Of a stretch of DNA of 64,000 nt, positions 16,345 through 27,954 are shown piece after piece. The position numbers and the translations under genes are program-made. The notes beneath the pieces were generated by a model. That model had not been told where the DNA came from and ran no database searches. It saw only the letters and a list, made by a program, of their open reading frames with translations. The first letter of the stretch is position 1. Every line of letters begins with the position of its first letter. Source of the DNA: Allodiplogaster sudhausi (Eukaryota > Nematoda > Chromadorea > Rhabditida > Diplogasteridae); assembly GCA_945643635.1 (NCBI GenBank), contig CALZFC010000248.1:7491501-7555500 (forward strand), read 5' to 3'.

Positions 16345-16787
16345 GCAAAACCCCTTCAACATGGAAACTGCGAGTCAGGAAAAAATGAAATTGGCAGAAA
16401 TGAGGAAGTACTTGTGCAGTCGTATGAAGAGGACGATGCAAACGATGCTGTTTATCGTGTGAATCTATTGAAAGAGAGAGCATCATATTCATATGAAGGG
16501 TACATACTATCTTTAGGATACTACTTTTATTAAATATTATACATTTATTCTAAATATCATTTTTACATTTTAGAGGATATTTTCCGTTGGTAAAAGCGAC
16601 AACGTACAAGGAAGAACATTGGCAGCTCGGCATAACTTGGAAGCATCAACGGGATGTTGATATCCTGCTGGCGCATCATCCGCAAGAAGCCAAGCACAAT
16701 ACTGGAACTCTTCGAGGCCGTACTGACCATGGTCACGACGAGGGTGCAACGATTCAGTTGCGCCACTTCGGAGAGCTTTGGAAAGGT
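16345..16787 (+). other. Two exon-like blocks of uncertain identity
   Basis: 16,345-16,460 follows a TTTTTTTAATAG acceptor-like sequence. 16,574-16,787 is bounded by ATTTTAG and a GTAGTA donor. In the second block one frame gives WRIIRKKPSTILELFEAVL and another frame gives an upstream segment, so the block may be frameshifted; the minus strand is also open. Position just downstream of the minus-strand 7TM gene leaves open that this is its degraded 3' end. Not assignable. Confidence 0.25.
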
Positions 16788-17099
16788 AGTAAAATTATAA
16801 ATTATATTATATTATATATTAAATAATCAAAATTATATATTAAATCAAAATCAAAACTGAGTTGAAAAAAAAAACAAAAGTACCGTGAAAGTTCGGTTTA
16901 AGAATAATCATTTTCGTTCAATATTTGTGCACATACTTGATAGCGGGCGCCGAGTGCAGCGTTTCCGTGCTGTTTCAGGTATCGTTGCCGCGTGTAGCGT
17001 GTGAAGACGAGATTTGACTGCAATTTTTATTGCTTAAAAAAATTTTTTTCCATTGTTCATAGAAGCCGATTTAAAAATAATTATATTTTAAAAGGATTT

Positions 17100-18135
17100 G
17101 AAGACATAAACGGACGAAAGGGCAAGAACCACAAGAGTTGCGATGTCTGCCGCTGCGAAGAGTGCGAGGGCGACAACGGCGAGGGGTGTCGATATGTTGA
17201 GATTGAGAGACGCGCCACCCTCATTCAAATCATGAGTCGCAAACATGGCGATGAGTGAGAAAAGCAGCAGTGCCAGAAGAAAACGATTTTTTGATATTAC
17301 CAGTACCGTAACTTTCTGTGTGCCCATTCTACACATTCAGCCTGAGAAAATTGATTGATTTTGCATAGTACACCTAGCAAAACGTTCTATTAATACCACT
17401 GCAGCAGTCATAGCAACGAGTCCGAAGACGGCGCCGACAGAGAAGGCGTACTTCTCGAGGAGGCGACTGGCAACCAGCCGCTCCAGTGTGATCATGAACT
17501 CGGTGCCAATGAGCCACGAGTAGCCGAAGCAGAACGCATAGATTGGCCACTCTTTCCCCTCTGTGTCAACAAAAAAAGTAAGTAAATGCATACGGCTAAT
17601 GTGTGGTGCTAAAGCGAATGTAGTTCTAATGACACACACCAACGTAGTTGATCAGACAGCTGCCTCTTATAAGTCTCAGAGCGTGGCTGGACACCACCGC
17701 CATCGTCTCGATCAAGGCTCCCAGAAGCCACAGCGACAGCAACACTCTGATAATCATCACTCATCACTTACTCATTTCTACTCAACTTGCCACAATCGAT
17801 TAACTCTGACGTCCTAATTATTTTTCCTAAGACAAGTTCATTTTTAATATGCTTCTGCCTAGGTGTGCAATAAACAATTTATGTATATACATATATAATA
17901 TAAATTCGTGCATCGATTGACTACAACGAAGCAGCCAGCCCCCGAACCTGCAATGCGGATGAATGACGGTGACCTTGGCGAGGAGTACGGCAAATGCGAT
18001 GAAGAAGGGCCACGAGAGGAGGGGCAGACCGAACTGGAGAATCGTCACGAAGGTGCATGCAAAGGCGGGCATTGTTGCCTCCAGATTCGCGGAAGACATT
18101 TCTGGTGAGGAAGCATCGACCACGGAAGTCATCAT
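17100..18135 (-). CDS. Nematode chemoreceptor-like 7TM protein (3' end uncertain)
   Basis: Minus-strand exons join in phase: 18,135-17,948, 17,746-17,640, 17,560-17,374, and one starting at 17,328. The start MMTSVVDASS gives a short polar N-terminus before helix 1 (FGLPLLSWPFFIAFAVLLAK). Exon 2 encodes a helix, VLLSLWLLGALIETMAVVSS. Exon 3 encodes FGYSWLIGTEFMITLERLVA followed by another helix; the ERLVA after a helix resembles the ERxxA motif of nematode Sra/Sre-type receptors. Exon 4 has two more hydrophobic segments (FLLALLLFSLIAMFA; VVALALFAAADIATLVVLAL). It is probably a G-protein-coupled sensory receptor. Roughly six helices are seen; the last helix and tail were not found with confidence. 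The family within the nematode receptors is not settled. Confidence 0.6.
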
Positions 18136-18139
18136 TCAG

Positions 18140-20145
18140 GTCAAATATGACGATTTCCTCCCTCATCCTTGCGCCTACATGTTAGTCTCTTTTTCCATTG
18201 TGTCTATTTCCATGGATTCACGCCTTTCCCGTGTGTGTGGGTATCTTGCCCAACTGTTTCAATACTACTCTTGAAAACATTGCTTCATAGACTAAAGAGC
18301 TCAGACAGCAATGATTGAATGCGCCCAATGCGTACCCACGAAGTGACAATTCCCGTGAATGGGATAGTTTTTCTTCAGGCATCGTCATATTCAAAGGTCG
18401 GCAACAGACTAGTGATAAAAAGTTCTTATACATAAATACACACGATAGTTTATCTTCCGGCATCGTCATATTCGAAGGAACAGATTAGGCTGCGATTCAA
18501 CACATTGAAATGACAGCAAGTCTACTTCATCTTTTCCATCTCAAAGTGCTAAGACAATTCGCGGAAGAACTCGGCTACAGCACATTGCCACAAAGGCGAA
18601 GGAGATGAAGAAGAAGCTGAAGCGCTTCCTGTGTGCACTCCTGTACTTTGATAATAAAACTGACATCATACTCGCATTTGATCGTAAACGTCATCTTTCA
18701 TAGATTCATACATACTTACAAATGTACATATGTAATTACGTATGTACATACTTACATATTATATCAGCTGTATGCATTTTTTCCACAGGGGAAATTATAG
18801 GAAATATATATATATATATAATATTTTAGGTACTATTTATTACCTCTGTGCACGTTCTTCGTTCTGTTCTACCGCGATCTCCGACATTGGAAGTAGGCAC
18901 CTGTACTCGCTTTACTCTCATATCCTCCCTTTACCATTAGCTTGTCTCATCTCGCCGTCCTATAGAATGCTGTTAATAACAATGTGACTATGTTTGTTGT
19001 TCACAGTCTGAGGAGACAGTGACTGCGTCACGCGCTGGCATACATTACGGTTCACTAAAGACTACGTTGGAGAGACGCGGAAACGGGAAACGTAGAGCGA
19101 GAGAGAGGGAGAGAGAGAGGGGGAGAGAGAGCGTAGAGAAACAGGGAGTTTCTACATATTGCCTGGATGCATTTTTTAGGGCACATGACAGTTAAAGGAG
19201 CTGGAAACTCTATTTTTTCGATGTCTTGATGATGCAAGCAATGAACGTGGACAGCGTAAACTAAAACAATGCCGAAGCATGAATGTCAAAAAATTTAAAA
19301 TGAGCGAGGAATTTTCATTTGAAGAAAAAATCCCGACGCAGGGAATTAATGGCCATTTGTACTCGCTCTCGAGAGCCGTGTCCTTCTTTTTTGTTGGTTG
19401 TACCAATTCACAATTTCGTATTCCACGGATCAAGTACAGTTGGCGCGATGTATAATTAGTTCAAGTGCAATTTCTCTGCATTCGTTTCCAATGCATATTG
19501 CTTCATTTATATTTTGTTCACAGAATTGTTTTAATGTTCAAGTGATAACAGACGCACGCTGCCCTAAATAACTCCTCGGTGGATTTGGTTGATTCGGGCA
19601 AGTGCTGTTGTCAGCGCTGTCCTCCTAGAGCCGAACAGCAGCAGGAAGCTTATTGCTACCAGTCGCTCCGCTATTTCCCGCTTAGAATGCCCGGTCAGCA
19701 ACTTCTTCATGGCTTCTCTGCCGAGGTCCCAAAAATCGACTACACGGGTGCTTATGTTATTGCCCTATATTCAACCCCTTCTCTCTCGACCGCCCACCAA
19801 GTCGTCATCCCCATTACCTTGGTCCCCACCAGTTGCATTCACTATTTTAACATGTCCCCATTCAAGTCACTCCATCAACCGACATCTGTATTCTTCTGGC
19901 AAGCAATACAATTAACAACAACAATGAATGAGTGCAGACAGGGAACAAAGGATGGAGCCGGCTGGTGAAATCTCGAATAGCCAGAATGCCGAGTCGTCAG
20001 CCTCGCTTCTCTTCTAATCGAATGTTGAACTTGGCTCGGGAAGAGACGAGAGAACAGTTGATTTTGATGAGATGGTAGAGTAGAAAGTAGATGAGAGAGA
20101 AGAAGAAGAGAGGGGGCTGACGACGAAACAACAGAGGAAGCCTTC
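18140..20145. other. No supported gene; a GA tract and short TA tract
   Basis: A TA run lies at about 18,807-18,820 and GA repeats at about 19,095-19,140. A GC-richer block (18,560-18,640) rich in AAG codons and an open block at about 19,580-19,900 were examined, but no recognisable peptide or coherent splice structure was found. Confidence 0.4.
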
Positions 20146-20199
20146 TTAGAGCTTCAGCTTCGTGCGACGCCAATGACGGCGCATGGCGTTGTACTTGAT
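20146..20199 (-). pseudogene. rpl-39: Ribosomal protein L39, last exon only
   Basis: eL39 is a 51-residue protein of the large ribosomal subunit. This exon encodes its 17 C-terminal residues, IKYNAMRRHWRRTKLKL, then a stop, after a TTGCAG acceptor (20,200-20,205). The eukaryotic C-terminus is usually N(S/A)KRRHWRRTKL(G/K)L, so the residue here is Met where Lys is normal. Upstream exons of this minus-strand gene should lie to the right, but only about 170 non-coding bases remain before the inverted-duplication edge at 20,372, and none are seen beyond it. I infer that a rearrangement cut the gene; an unusually distant exon cannot be fully excluded. Confidence 0.8.
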
Positions 20200-20668
20200 C
20201 TGCAATGAGGAGACTACGATTCCACAAAATATTAAACTAAACTTGAGCTTAAAAATGGCTCCACAGACTATGCTATGAATAAAGCAATAGAGAAAAAAAT
20301 TTCCACCCCTTTCCAATCAACGCAGGGATACACAAATCTTAGTAAATTAAATACCTCAAAATAATCATAGTATAACTTGTTTGTTTCTTTAGGACTTAGG
20401 TTCAGGTGTTCAGAACTTAAGTTTAGTGCAAGGAGCTTAAGTTTGAGCTACCGTGAATCTTGTCAAGTGGTATTTGGCCTGTGCTCCCACACCAACTACC
20501 TTGTGCTTGTAACTCTTCGGGGATTTTTTTTACTGGTATTGTAAGCGGATGTTCAGTGTCAGAAATATAAAGGACTAATTGGTTTGAATGTTAGCTTTTA
20601 TTTGACAATATTTTAGTACATATTGATTGTAGCTATTAAAAATAAAATTAATATTAAACACAATTCAG

Positions 20669-22064
20669 GAGAACGACATGGGCTTTGGCTGGCCTACACG
20701 TGTTTGGCAACTGAGTCCCGAGAAGGTCGAAGGGGGCGATGAAGTGTTCGACAGAGCTATTCGCTCCGCCTCCGACGAGTACAAGGGACACATGGTACGG
20801 TATACAACGGGAGTACTGTGGAGGCGAGGTGGGCCACGTGATAAGTTATACAAGGGGAATACTGTAGAAGCGAACTCGGCCAGAGTGGATATGCGGTGTG
20901 CGTAGTCAAGTTGTACAAAGGTTCGCATATGATTTCGTCACAAAATTTTTATTATGACAATCATTTTATCAAACTCATCATATTCGCAACGTTGCTCCTT
21001 TAGCGTTTGCTCTAGTTTGTCTGCACTCTTCGGACTTGTGCACCGAATTACTTGATAATTTGTGAACTTGCAAAGAAAGTATCGCTTATCCTCTGTGGTT
21101 GCGCTCAATATCACGGGAACCTTTATGCCCATGTTTAGACTGCTTATAATATTTTAAATTTATTTATTTATTATGCAAATACCTTTTTGATGCGCGTTGA
21201 GGAGTGTAATGTTGTTATTCTTGCCTTTTTCTGCAGTAATCTTACAGACGGTGCGAAATAAGTTAGAAACTAGTAGAAAATAAAGAATTAAAAGTGAGAA
21301 CAGTCTTCGATGCTCCTTCTGTAAAGCTGAAGCTAAAACAAAGTGTTTTTTTATAATGTGAAAAAGGTTATATTGAATATGGAAACAGTTTTCAAATTTT
21401 CTCTTTTTTTCAATTGTCTATTTCAGCACAACATCTTCTGCGACAACTGCCACTCGCACGTTGCACTCGCACTGAATGAGATGAAGTACGACGGAAGAGA
21501 GAACTGGAACATGGTCAACCTGGCCACAGCCATCCTCTTCAAGGGACGCGCGCTAGGGTAGCCAGCTTTGTTGTTATCCACATTTGGTTACGGTAGAATG
21601 TATTCAGATTTGGGTACGGTAAAGAGTAGTACAGTAAGTAATCCAGAAAATAAATATGCGACAATATTTAGAGATTTTTTTGTTGAACGCATTATTAATT
21701 GTGGGGAAGAAAAAAAAGAAAGTAGCGAGGTATTCAAGCATCATGGAATACATGCCCCCGTCGACTGCTGGTGAAAACCGGATGGGGGTATTGAGTTTTC
21801 AATAGTAAATGAGAATTTGGACATCAGAATTTGTAGTGGGGTTTGGTTCTGGTAAGGCTCAATCTGATTGGGGTTTTTTTTTAATACACGGTTACTTTTT
21901 AACACTGCCAGGCGTACGATATCAAAAGTTTGTGTTTTTTTCTTATCCTTGTTTTGCCTTTGTTTAGATGGGGCAGCATCATACGACAATGGCTGCCGGC
22001 CATGATCTTCCTCGTTATCATCATGAGTTTTGTAGTTGTGCCCTCCTTGATACGGTGGGCATAA
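20669..22064 (+). pseudogene. TMEM222-like gene, 5'-truncated copy (exons 3-5 only)
   Basis: Exons 20,669-20,794, 21,427-21,557 and 21,968-22,064 encode MGFGWPTRVWQLSP, the Cys/His motif HNIFCDNCHSHVALALN, and the last hydrophobic helix ending PSLIRWA. They match the intact gene on the minus strand at 39,717-41,112. The first two exons (the VVWTPIP and GHMGI segments) are absent, because the duplication edge at 20,372 falls in intron 2 and unrelated sequence lies outside. With no start exon it is probably non-functional, although splice sites and frames are undamaged, consistent with a recent duplication. Confidence 0.88.
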
Positions 22065-22414
22065 AGGAAGTAGACTTCCTTTTTAATGATCAACTTAATT
22101 TTGCCAATATTTCTTGTACATTATAAATGTGATGCCATATTTGTTCTCCAGATAGTAAGCTAATAAAGATTTTTTTAATTAAAAATGTGCTTGGGAGTTT
22201 TGTTACTTGTCCATTATGGACACGGCGTTTAAGGCGCATCGATAATTACTTTTGTTTTTTTTCTTTGAAATCTTTTTTTTCTGATGTTACTTGTTATACA
22301 CTTTTCCCTTCTTGTTTGCAAAAAAAATTGCAAAAAAAATTGGAAGCTACTAATTGCCGTCGATAAGTGCATTTCAACTTTAAAAGCAATTTTGTTTTTA
22401 AATATTTTATTTTA

Positions 22415-23967
22415 GTGCGAACAAGAAGGCAGAAAAAAGAATGGTTCGTCTCTCGGTCGAGCTGCTGGACGATGCTGCACAGTACGTGAATGCGGTGCGC
22501 GAGCGCGAGCTCAACCTGCGCAACTACAAGATTCCCGTCATTGAGAACATGGGCGTCACGAGGGTTAGTCTAGGGTTGGTGACCAGAATTGGTCAAGAGT
22601 AAATGAGAATTGGTCAAGAGTAAATGAGAATTGGTCAAGAGTAAATGAGAATTGGTCAAGAGTAAATGAGAATTGGTCAAGAGTAAATGAGAATTGGAAA
22701 AGATGGTAAGTTCAAGAGAACAGAAGAATTGAGGAAAGTATATCGATATATGATGAGTGTACTACTGGTTAGAGACTTAGTCTGACTGTAAGAAAGAAGA
22801 AGAAAATAGAGTTTTGTCGCGCGTCAATGGGGGCATTTTAAATACTTGGAATTCTGTGAGTGATTCGTGGAAGGGACAGAATTTTATTTTTTATTGGCCG
22901 CATTAATTTGAAAGTCATGGCTAAAACGAGTAATGCTGTTATTTTCCATGCACCAAAAAATTCTTTCTTTTTTTTAGGATCAATTCGACTACATTGACAT
23001 GACGGACAATGACATAAAGCGACTCGAGAACTTTCCGCTCCTCAAGCGCCTCATCGCGCTCTATCTTCACAACAACCGTGTCCAGTCTGTGTTTGCAGGG
23101 TTTTAGACCGGGGCCGTATATTGGGTTTGGGGCTAAGATCAGACCGTATTTTGGATTTGGTGTTAAGATCAGAGCCGTATTTTTGTCGCCCTTAATTATA
23201 ATCTTTACATCATCTGAAGGATTAAACCTCCTAAAGTCATTTTTTTTATATTTGTTATTTTATTTTAATTTAATAAAAAAATTAATTGAAAGAACGGATA
23301 CTCAGCGAGATGGCTCAGATACTATGCCACTCGCGCTAACACTTTGACTCTTGATTGGTGGCTTTTGGGTGTGGCTTTCAAAAGAAAGGAGTGAGGGGCA
23401 CTAAAAGCCCCCCTCCCTCCCTCCAAAAAAGGGCCACTAAAAGCCCACCAAAGAAAACAAAAGGCCGAGCAGCGATCTAGAGAGAGTGCTCAGTCGGATG
23501 CTACTAACCCCCCAAGTCAAGGTGCGCCCCCCTCCTTCAAGGTACATCCATCCGAACCTGGGCGAGATGCTGCCAAACCTGAAGACGCTCACGCTGACAA
23601 ACAACAACATTGGCGAGCTGGGCGACATTGACGGGCTCGCGACCTGCCCCAAGCTGGAGTATCTGTCGTCAGTTGTTGTTTTCTTTTCTTTTTATGTTCC
23701 TGTTTTTCTCTTCCGATAATGAATTTTTTTTGTTTGCATAAATAAGAGAAAAATCTCCCCTTCCCAGTTTTTGGCCCCCAATCATATCCCTCCCTGCTAT
23801 TCAACGCTTCCAACAGTGGCATGTTTCCGTCAATCACTAGCAATTTCTCTATCGCACTCTCCCCCTCTCTCACTTTCTGTATGTTTCTCTCTCTTCCCGC
23901 TATCTTTCTGTGTGTGTGCCTCTCCCTCTTTCCTTTTCTCTCTCTCTCTCTCTCTTTCCATCTCTCC

Positions 23968-24010
<43 letters not shown>

Positions 24011-25482
24011 TCTTACTCTCTCTCTCTCTCTTTCAATTCCTTGCTCTCATTCTTTGTTTCTCTTTCTCTCTATCTCTATCCTCTCTCTTTATCTGCCACT
24101 CTCTCCCTTTTGTTTTCTCCTCTCTCTCTCCCTCCTCTCCTTGCAGTCTGATCGGCAACCCCGTGACTCACAAGCAGCACTACCGCGAGTACGTCATCTA
24201 CAAGCTGCCGACCGTGCGCGTCCTCGACTTCAAGCGAATCCGCCTTGCGGAGAGAGAGACCGCCAAGAAGATGTTCAAGGGCAAGAAGAATGCCAAGAAG
24301 AGGGAGGAGGTTAGAGGGGGAGAGAGAGAGAATGAGGGAGAGAGAGAAAGAGGAGAGGGAGGGAGAAAGAGGAGAGAGAGAGAGGGAGGGAGAAAGAGGA
24401 GAGAGAGTGAGAAGAGAGGGAGAGAGGAAGGAAAAGAAAGAAGGGCTATTAGACACGGAAGAGTGGATTTTCATTGTAGTGGATAGTTGAGATTGTATAG
24501 TTAGAAAAGGAAGATTCTGATTTTGCAAGATATTGTGCGATATACGATAGTACGCGCATTTCTAGTGAAATTAGCTGGCTATAAGAAGCTTCGTGGCGCT
24601 AAATTTAAAAAACAAATTATATTAAAAACAAAAAAAAAGATTTTTTTTTAAACTCCAATAATCGGTTCCTGTTGAAGATTGTGAAGAAGAGCGCAGCTCT
24701 GCCGGTCGCTGAGGACGCAGCCGAGAAGGAGAACGCTGGCACGGCGAGGGCCATGACGGAAGATGACAAGAAGAAAATTGAGGTTGGTTGGGAAGTTGGA
24801 AAGAAGTAAGGAGAGCATTTCATTTTAATCTTGTAGAAGGCTCAGGGTTTTGTTTTTTTAGCGAAGCATGGGAGGTTGGACCGAAGTAAGGACGGTGTAA
24901 CTCATTTGAATCTTGTAGAAGGCTCTGGGATTTCTTTTAGGCATCCAGGTATTAATGTTAATGGTACTGGAAATATTTGTATGCCTTGTAGTTTTAAAGA
25001 AGATTGAAGTTTAGTGGCATGCGAAGTTGGAAAGGAAATAAGGAAGGGGCAACTTACTTATATGAATCTTGCAGAGAGCTCTGGCATTTGTGCTGGTATT
25101 AGGGTTGAAGTTGAACGAAATAAGTTGTTACGATAATTTTATAGGAAGCCCTGGGATTTGTTTTGGTATTTTAGGGCTAAAGTTGCTGGAATCAGCGGTA
25201 AGGTTTGTTTTTTTATATCAAGAAGATTAGAATAAATTCTTAACTATTTGGGAGAACAGGGTGGAGTAGGGATGCCAAAAATACGGTTTGATAGCATAAA
25301 AATACTCGAAATCAGGTCCGGACACTGTGGGGGTTGATGTGAAAATAGACGGCTCCTTCTTGAATCGATGCCCCATTTTATTTTTTAAGCAAATATTATT
25401 TATTACAGCAGTAAAGAACTAACTGACAGGCTTCAGGGATTTGTCTATAGTTAAGCTGGTACCGTGTAGAATTATATATTAG

Positions 25483-25527
<45 letters not shown>

Positions 25528-26270
25528 TGTGTTTTTTTTCTAGTATCCTATTTGTATAGTAAAAGAGGTTAGTGGTCTGTTTTGCGATGCTTTCTGCTGT
25601 AGACTGGCTTTTGTGTTATTTCCACTTTTTGAAGCCAAGAAATATGAAGAAGAAAAAGTTCCCCAGATTTATTTATTTATTTATTTAATTTAAAATGTAT
25701 TACAGGAAGCGATCAAGAACGCAAAGACGATTGTTGAAGTGGAATATCTTCAGCAAATTCTGCAGAGCGGAAGGATACCGGAGAAAGTGAGTCAATTTCT
25801 GCTTTGCCTTACTGTATACACACTTTCTCAAGCAGGCTCATTGTCATTGTGATTTCATTTTTAAAAATAAAAAAGAAATATTTTCTCTTTAATTTTTTCC
25901 TTTGTCTTACAATTAATGCTTTTTTTTTATTAATGCATAAGTGAACATTAGTTAGAAAGATTACAGATAGTGGCTTATTGCTGTCAAATTATTGAGTGCA
26001 TTAGAATATAATTGACTAAATTTACTAATTAGCTTAATTATTATGTATATTCCTTCTTTTACAGCATTGGCACAAGGTGGCTATACAAAAAAATAAATTA
26101 AATAATTAAATGAATTATTTAATTTATAGCACTGGAACAAGATGATGATGCTGCCGGGTGATCAAGTGAGTGGACCAGAGGCAGAGAAGGTCCCGGGCGA
26201 ATTCCAAGAATAGATGGAAGAGGAGGAAGCGCCGCCCGAAGAATGGCAGGATGATGCTATGGAGGTCTAA
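22415..26270 (+). CDS. SNRPA1: U2 small nuclear ribonucleoprotein A' (U2A'), complete
   Basis: U2A' is the leucine-rich-repeat protein that pairs with U2B'' on stem-loop IV of U2 snRNA in the spliceosome. Eight coding exons join in frame (265 residues; human protein 255): 22,441-22,563, 22,978-23,084, 23,542-23,667, 24,147-24,309, 24,678-24,782, 25,706-25,786, 26,130-26,165 and 26,214-26,270. Family hallmarks are IPVIENMGVTRDQFDYID, LTLTNNNIGELGDIDGLA, IGNPVTHKQHYREYVIYKLP, VRVLDF and LQQILQSGRIP, with an acidic tail, MEEEEAPPEEW. The ATG at 22,441 follows a TTATTTTAG acceptor-like site (22,414), possibly for a spliced leader. The last intron is only 48 bases and contains the in-frame stop that would otherwise end the protein. 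The stop of the TMEM222 copy lies 376 bases upstream on the same strand. Confidence 0.93.
22590..22697. repeat. 21-bp minisatellite, 5 copies (left arm)
   Basis: Five head-to-tail copies of GAATTGGTCAAGAGTAAATGA followed by a broken one, in the first intron of U2A'. The matching tract in the right arm (about 39,060-39,195) has six copies. No spacers differ, so it is not a CRISPR array. Confidence 0.92.
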
Positions 26271-27183
26271 ATGGGAGAGGTGCGAGGGCAACAAGACTCC
26301 ACCTCTCTGGGACCCAATGTTATTACTTGAGCATACCACACTCCGTGATCCATCCCCTTCTTTTTTATACTCTTTTTATCTATTCACAAGAATAATCTGA
26401 AAGTTTGTTATGATTGTACGATCTCCACAGTATATTGTATTGAAACCGAACCAGGTTGTAGCGTTTCCATCTCTCCACTGTTGTGTTTGTAGACAGCTTT
26501 TTTTTTGTTAAGCTGTTTTTAATTCAGTATATTTCCTTCATAATTATTGGTGTTGTCACGGAAACATAAAGGCTTTGTACTAAGAAGAGACCGTCGATGA
26601 AGATGTGGATTGGATGTTTAAAGGAAGACGGAGTGAACTTGCACTCACAGAGGGGGCTTCTGTGAATGGTGAGCTGTTTGGAAGGTGGTCTTTGTAATGC
26701 TGTCTGTTTGTAAGAAAGAACGTGTACTTTTGAAGTTACCCGCTGCTCCAAGGTTGATTCTATTGAAGTTACAGTATATGCCTGTCCTGGAGAGCTCTCG
26801 AAACGCAGACAGAGATATATTGTTATTAATGCGGGCGCGTTCTGCTTAGTTCCGACTTCAAAAAAAGGCATCATAACTCGATTAGAAATCGAATCTAATT
26901 AGAAAGAAAATTGCTTGTAAAGAGTCCCATTCAGACGGAAAAGACAACTCGCGGTTTCGCAATGCGCTGATGATCACTTTGCTGACTATAAGCAATTTAT
27001 TCTTCATAAGAAAATATTCATTAAAATGTAGACGACAATGACGGCCTTGTGCCCGATTGCGCCCCCAGATCAGGAAATAAATGAAAGCTTTGTGAATGGC
27101 AAATTAAACTAAAAAGGTTTTACTCACAAGAGACGAATTGGAAGTATGAGTCTGACATTTTTAAGAAAATTGGACCCGAAGGG

Positions 27184-27214
<31 letters not shown>

Positions 27215-27304
27215 GGGAGAGAGAGAGAGCGAGAGAGAACTAGCACAGAAAGAGACTGTGAGAATATGAAAGAACGAAATTAAACGAGAGAGAGAGAGAG
27301 AGCG

Positions 27305-27335
<31 letters not shown>

Positions 27336-27472
27336 GAGAGGGAGAGAGAGAGAGAGCGAGAGAGAACTAGCACAGAAAGAGACTGTGAGAATATGAAAGA
27401 ACGAAATTAAACGAGAGAGAGAGAGAGAGCGAGAGAGAGAGAGAGATAGAGAGAGAGAGAGGGAGAGAGATG

Positions 27473-27520
<48 letters not shown>

Positions 27521-27852
27521 TAGAACAGAAAGAGACTGTGAGAATACGAGAGAACGAACTTGAACGAGAGAGAGAGAGAGGGAGAGAGAGAGGGAGAACA
27601 AGATCAGAAAGAGACTGTGAGAATAAGAGAAAACGAAATTGAACGAGAGAGAGAGAGAGTGAGAGAGAGAGAGAAAGAGAGAGAGATTTAGTAATGGAAT
27701 CGATGAACTCTTGTGATGATAAGAAATGCCATAATGTTAGAGCACATCTTTGACACATGATTCTCAATGGCTTGGACCAACAATTTCAGTTTTGGCAAAC
27801 TGGTCACGCATGAACACATAGGAGATGAAGAATCACAGAGAGAACGATGGGT

Positions 27853-27885
<33 letters not shown>

Positions 27886-27922
27886 AATAGAGAAAGAAAG
27901 AGAGAGAGAAGAGAGAGAGAAT

Positions 27923-27954
<32 letters not shown>

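Noticed and set aside
22590..22697. Possible CRISPR array
   Set aside because: Units are contiguous 21-bp repeats with no variable spacers, in a eukaryotic intron.
23771..24486. Several 100-220-codon frames of Ser-Leu or Arg-Glu-Gly across 23.8-24.5 kb
   Set aside because: Composition artefacts of CT/GA tracts in U2A' introns; only 24,147-24,309 is coding there.
26524..26874. 116-codon minus-strand frame in the left arm (copy at 35,625-35,975)
   Set aside because: It overlaps the end of a dispersed repeat, lacks a family-like peptide, and its preservation is explained by the recent duplication.
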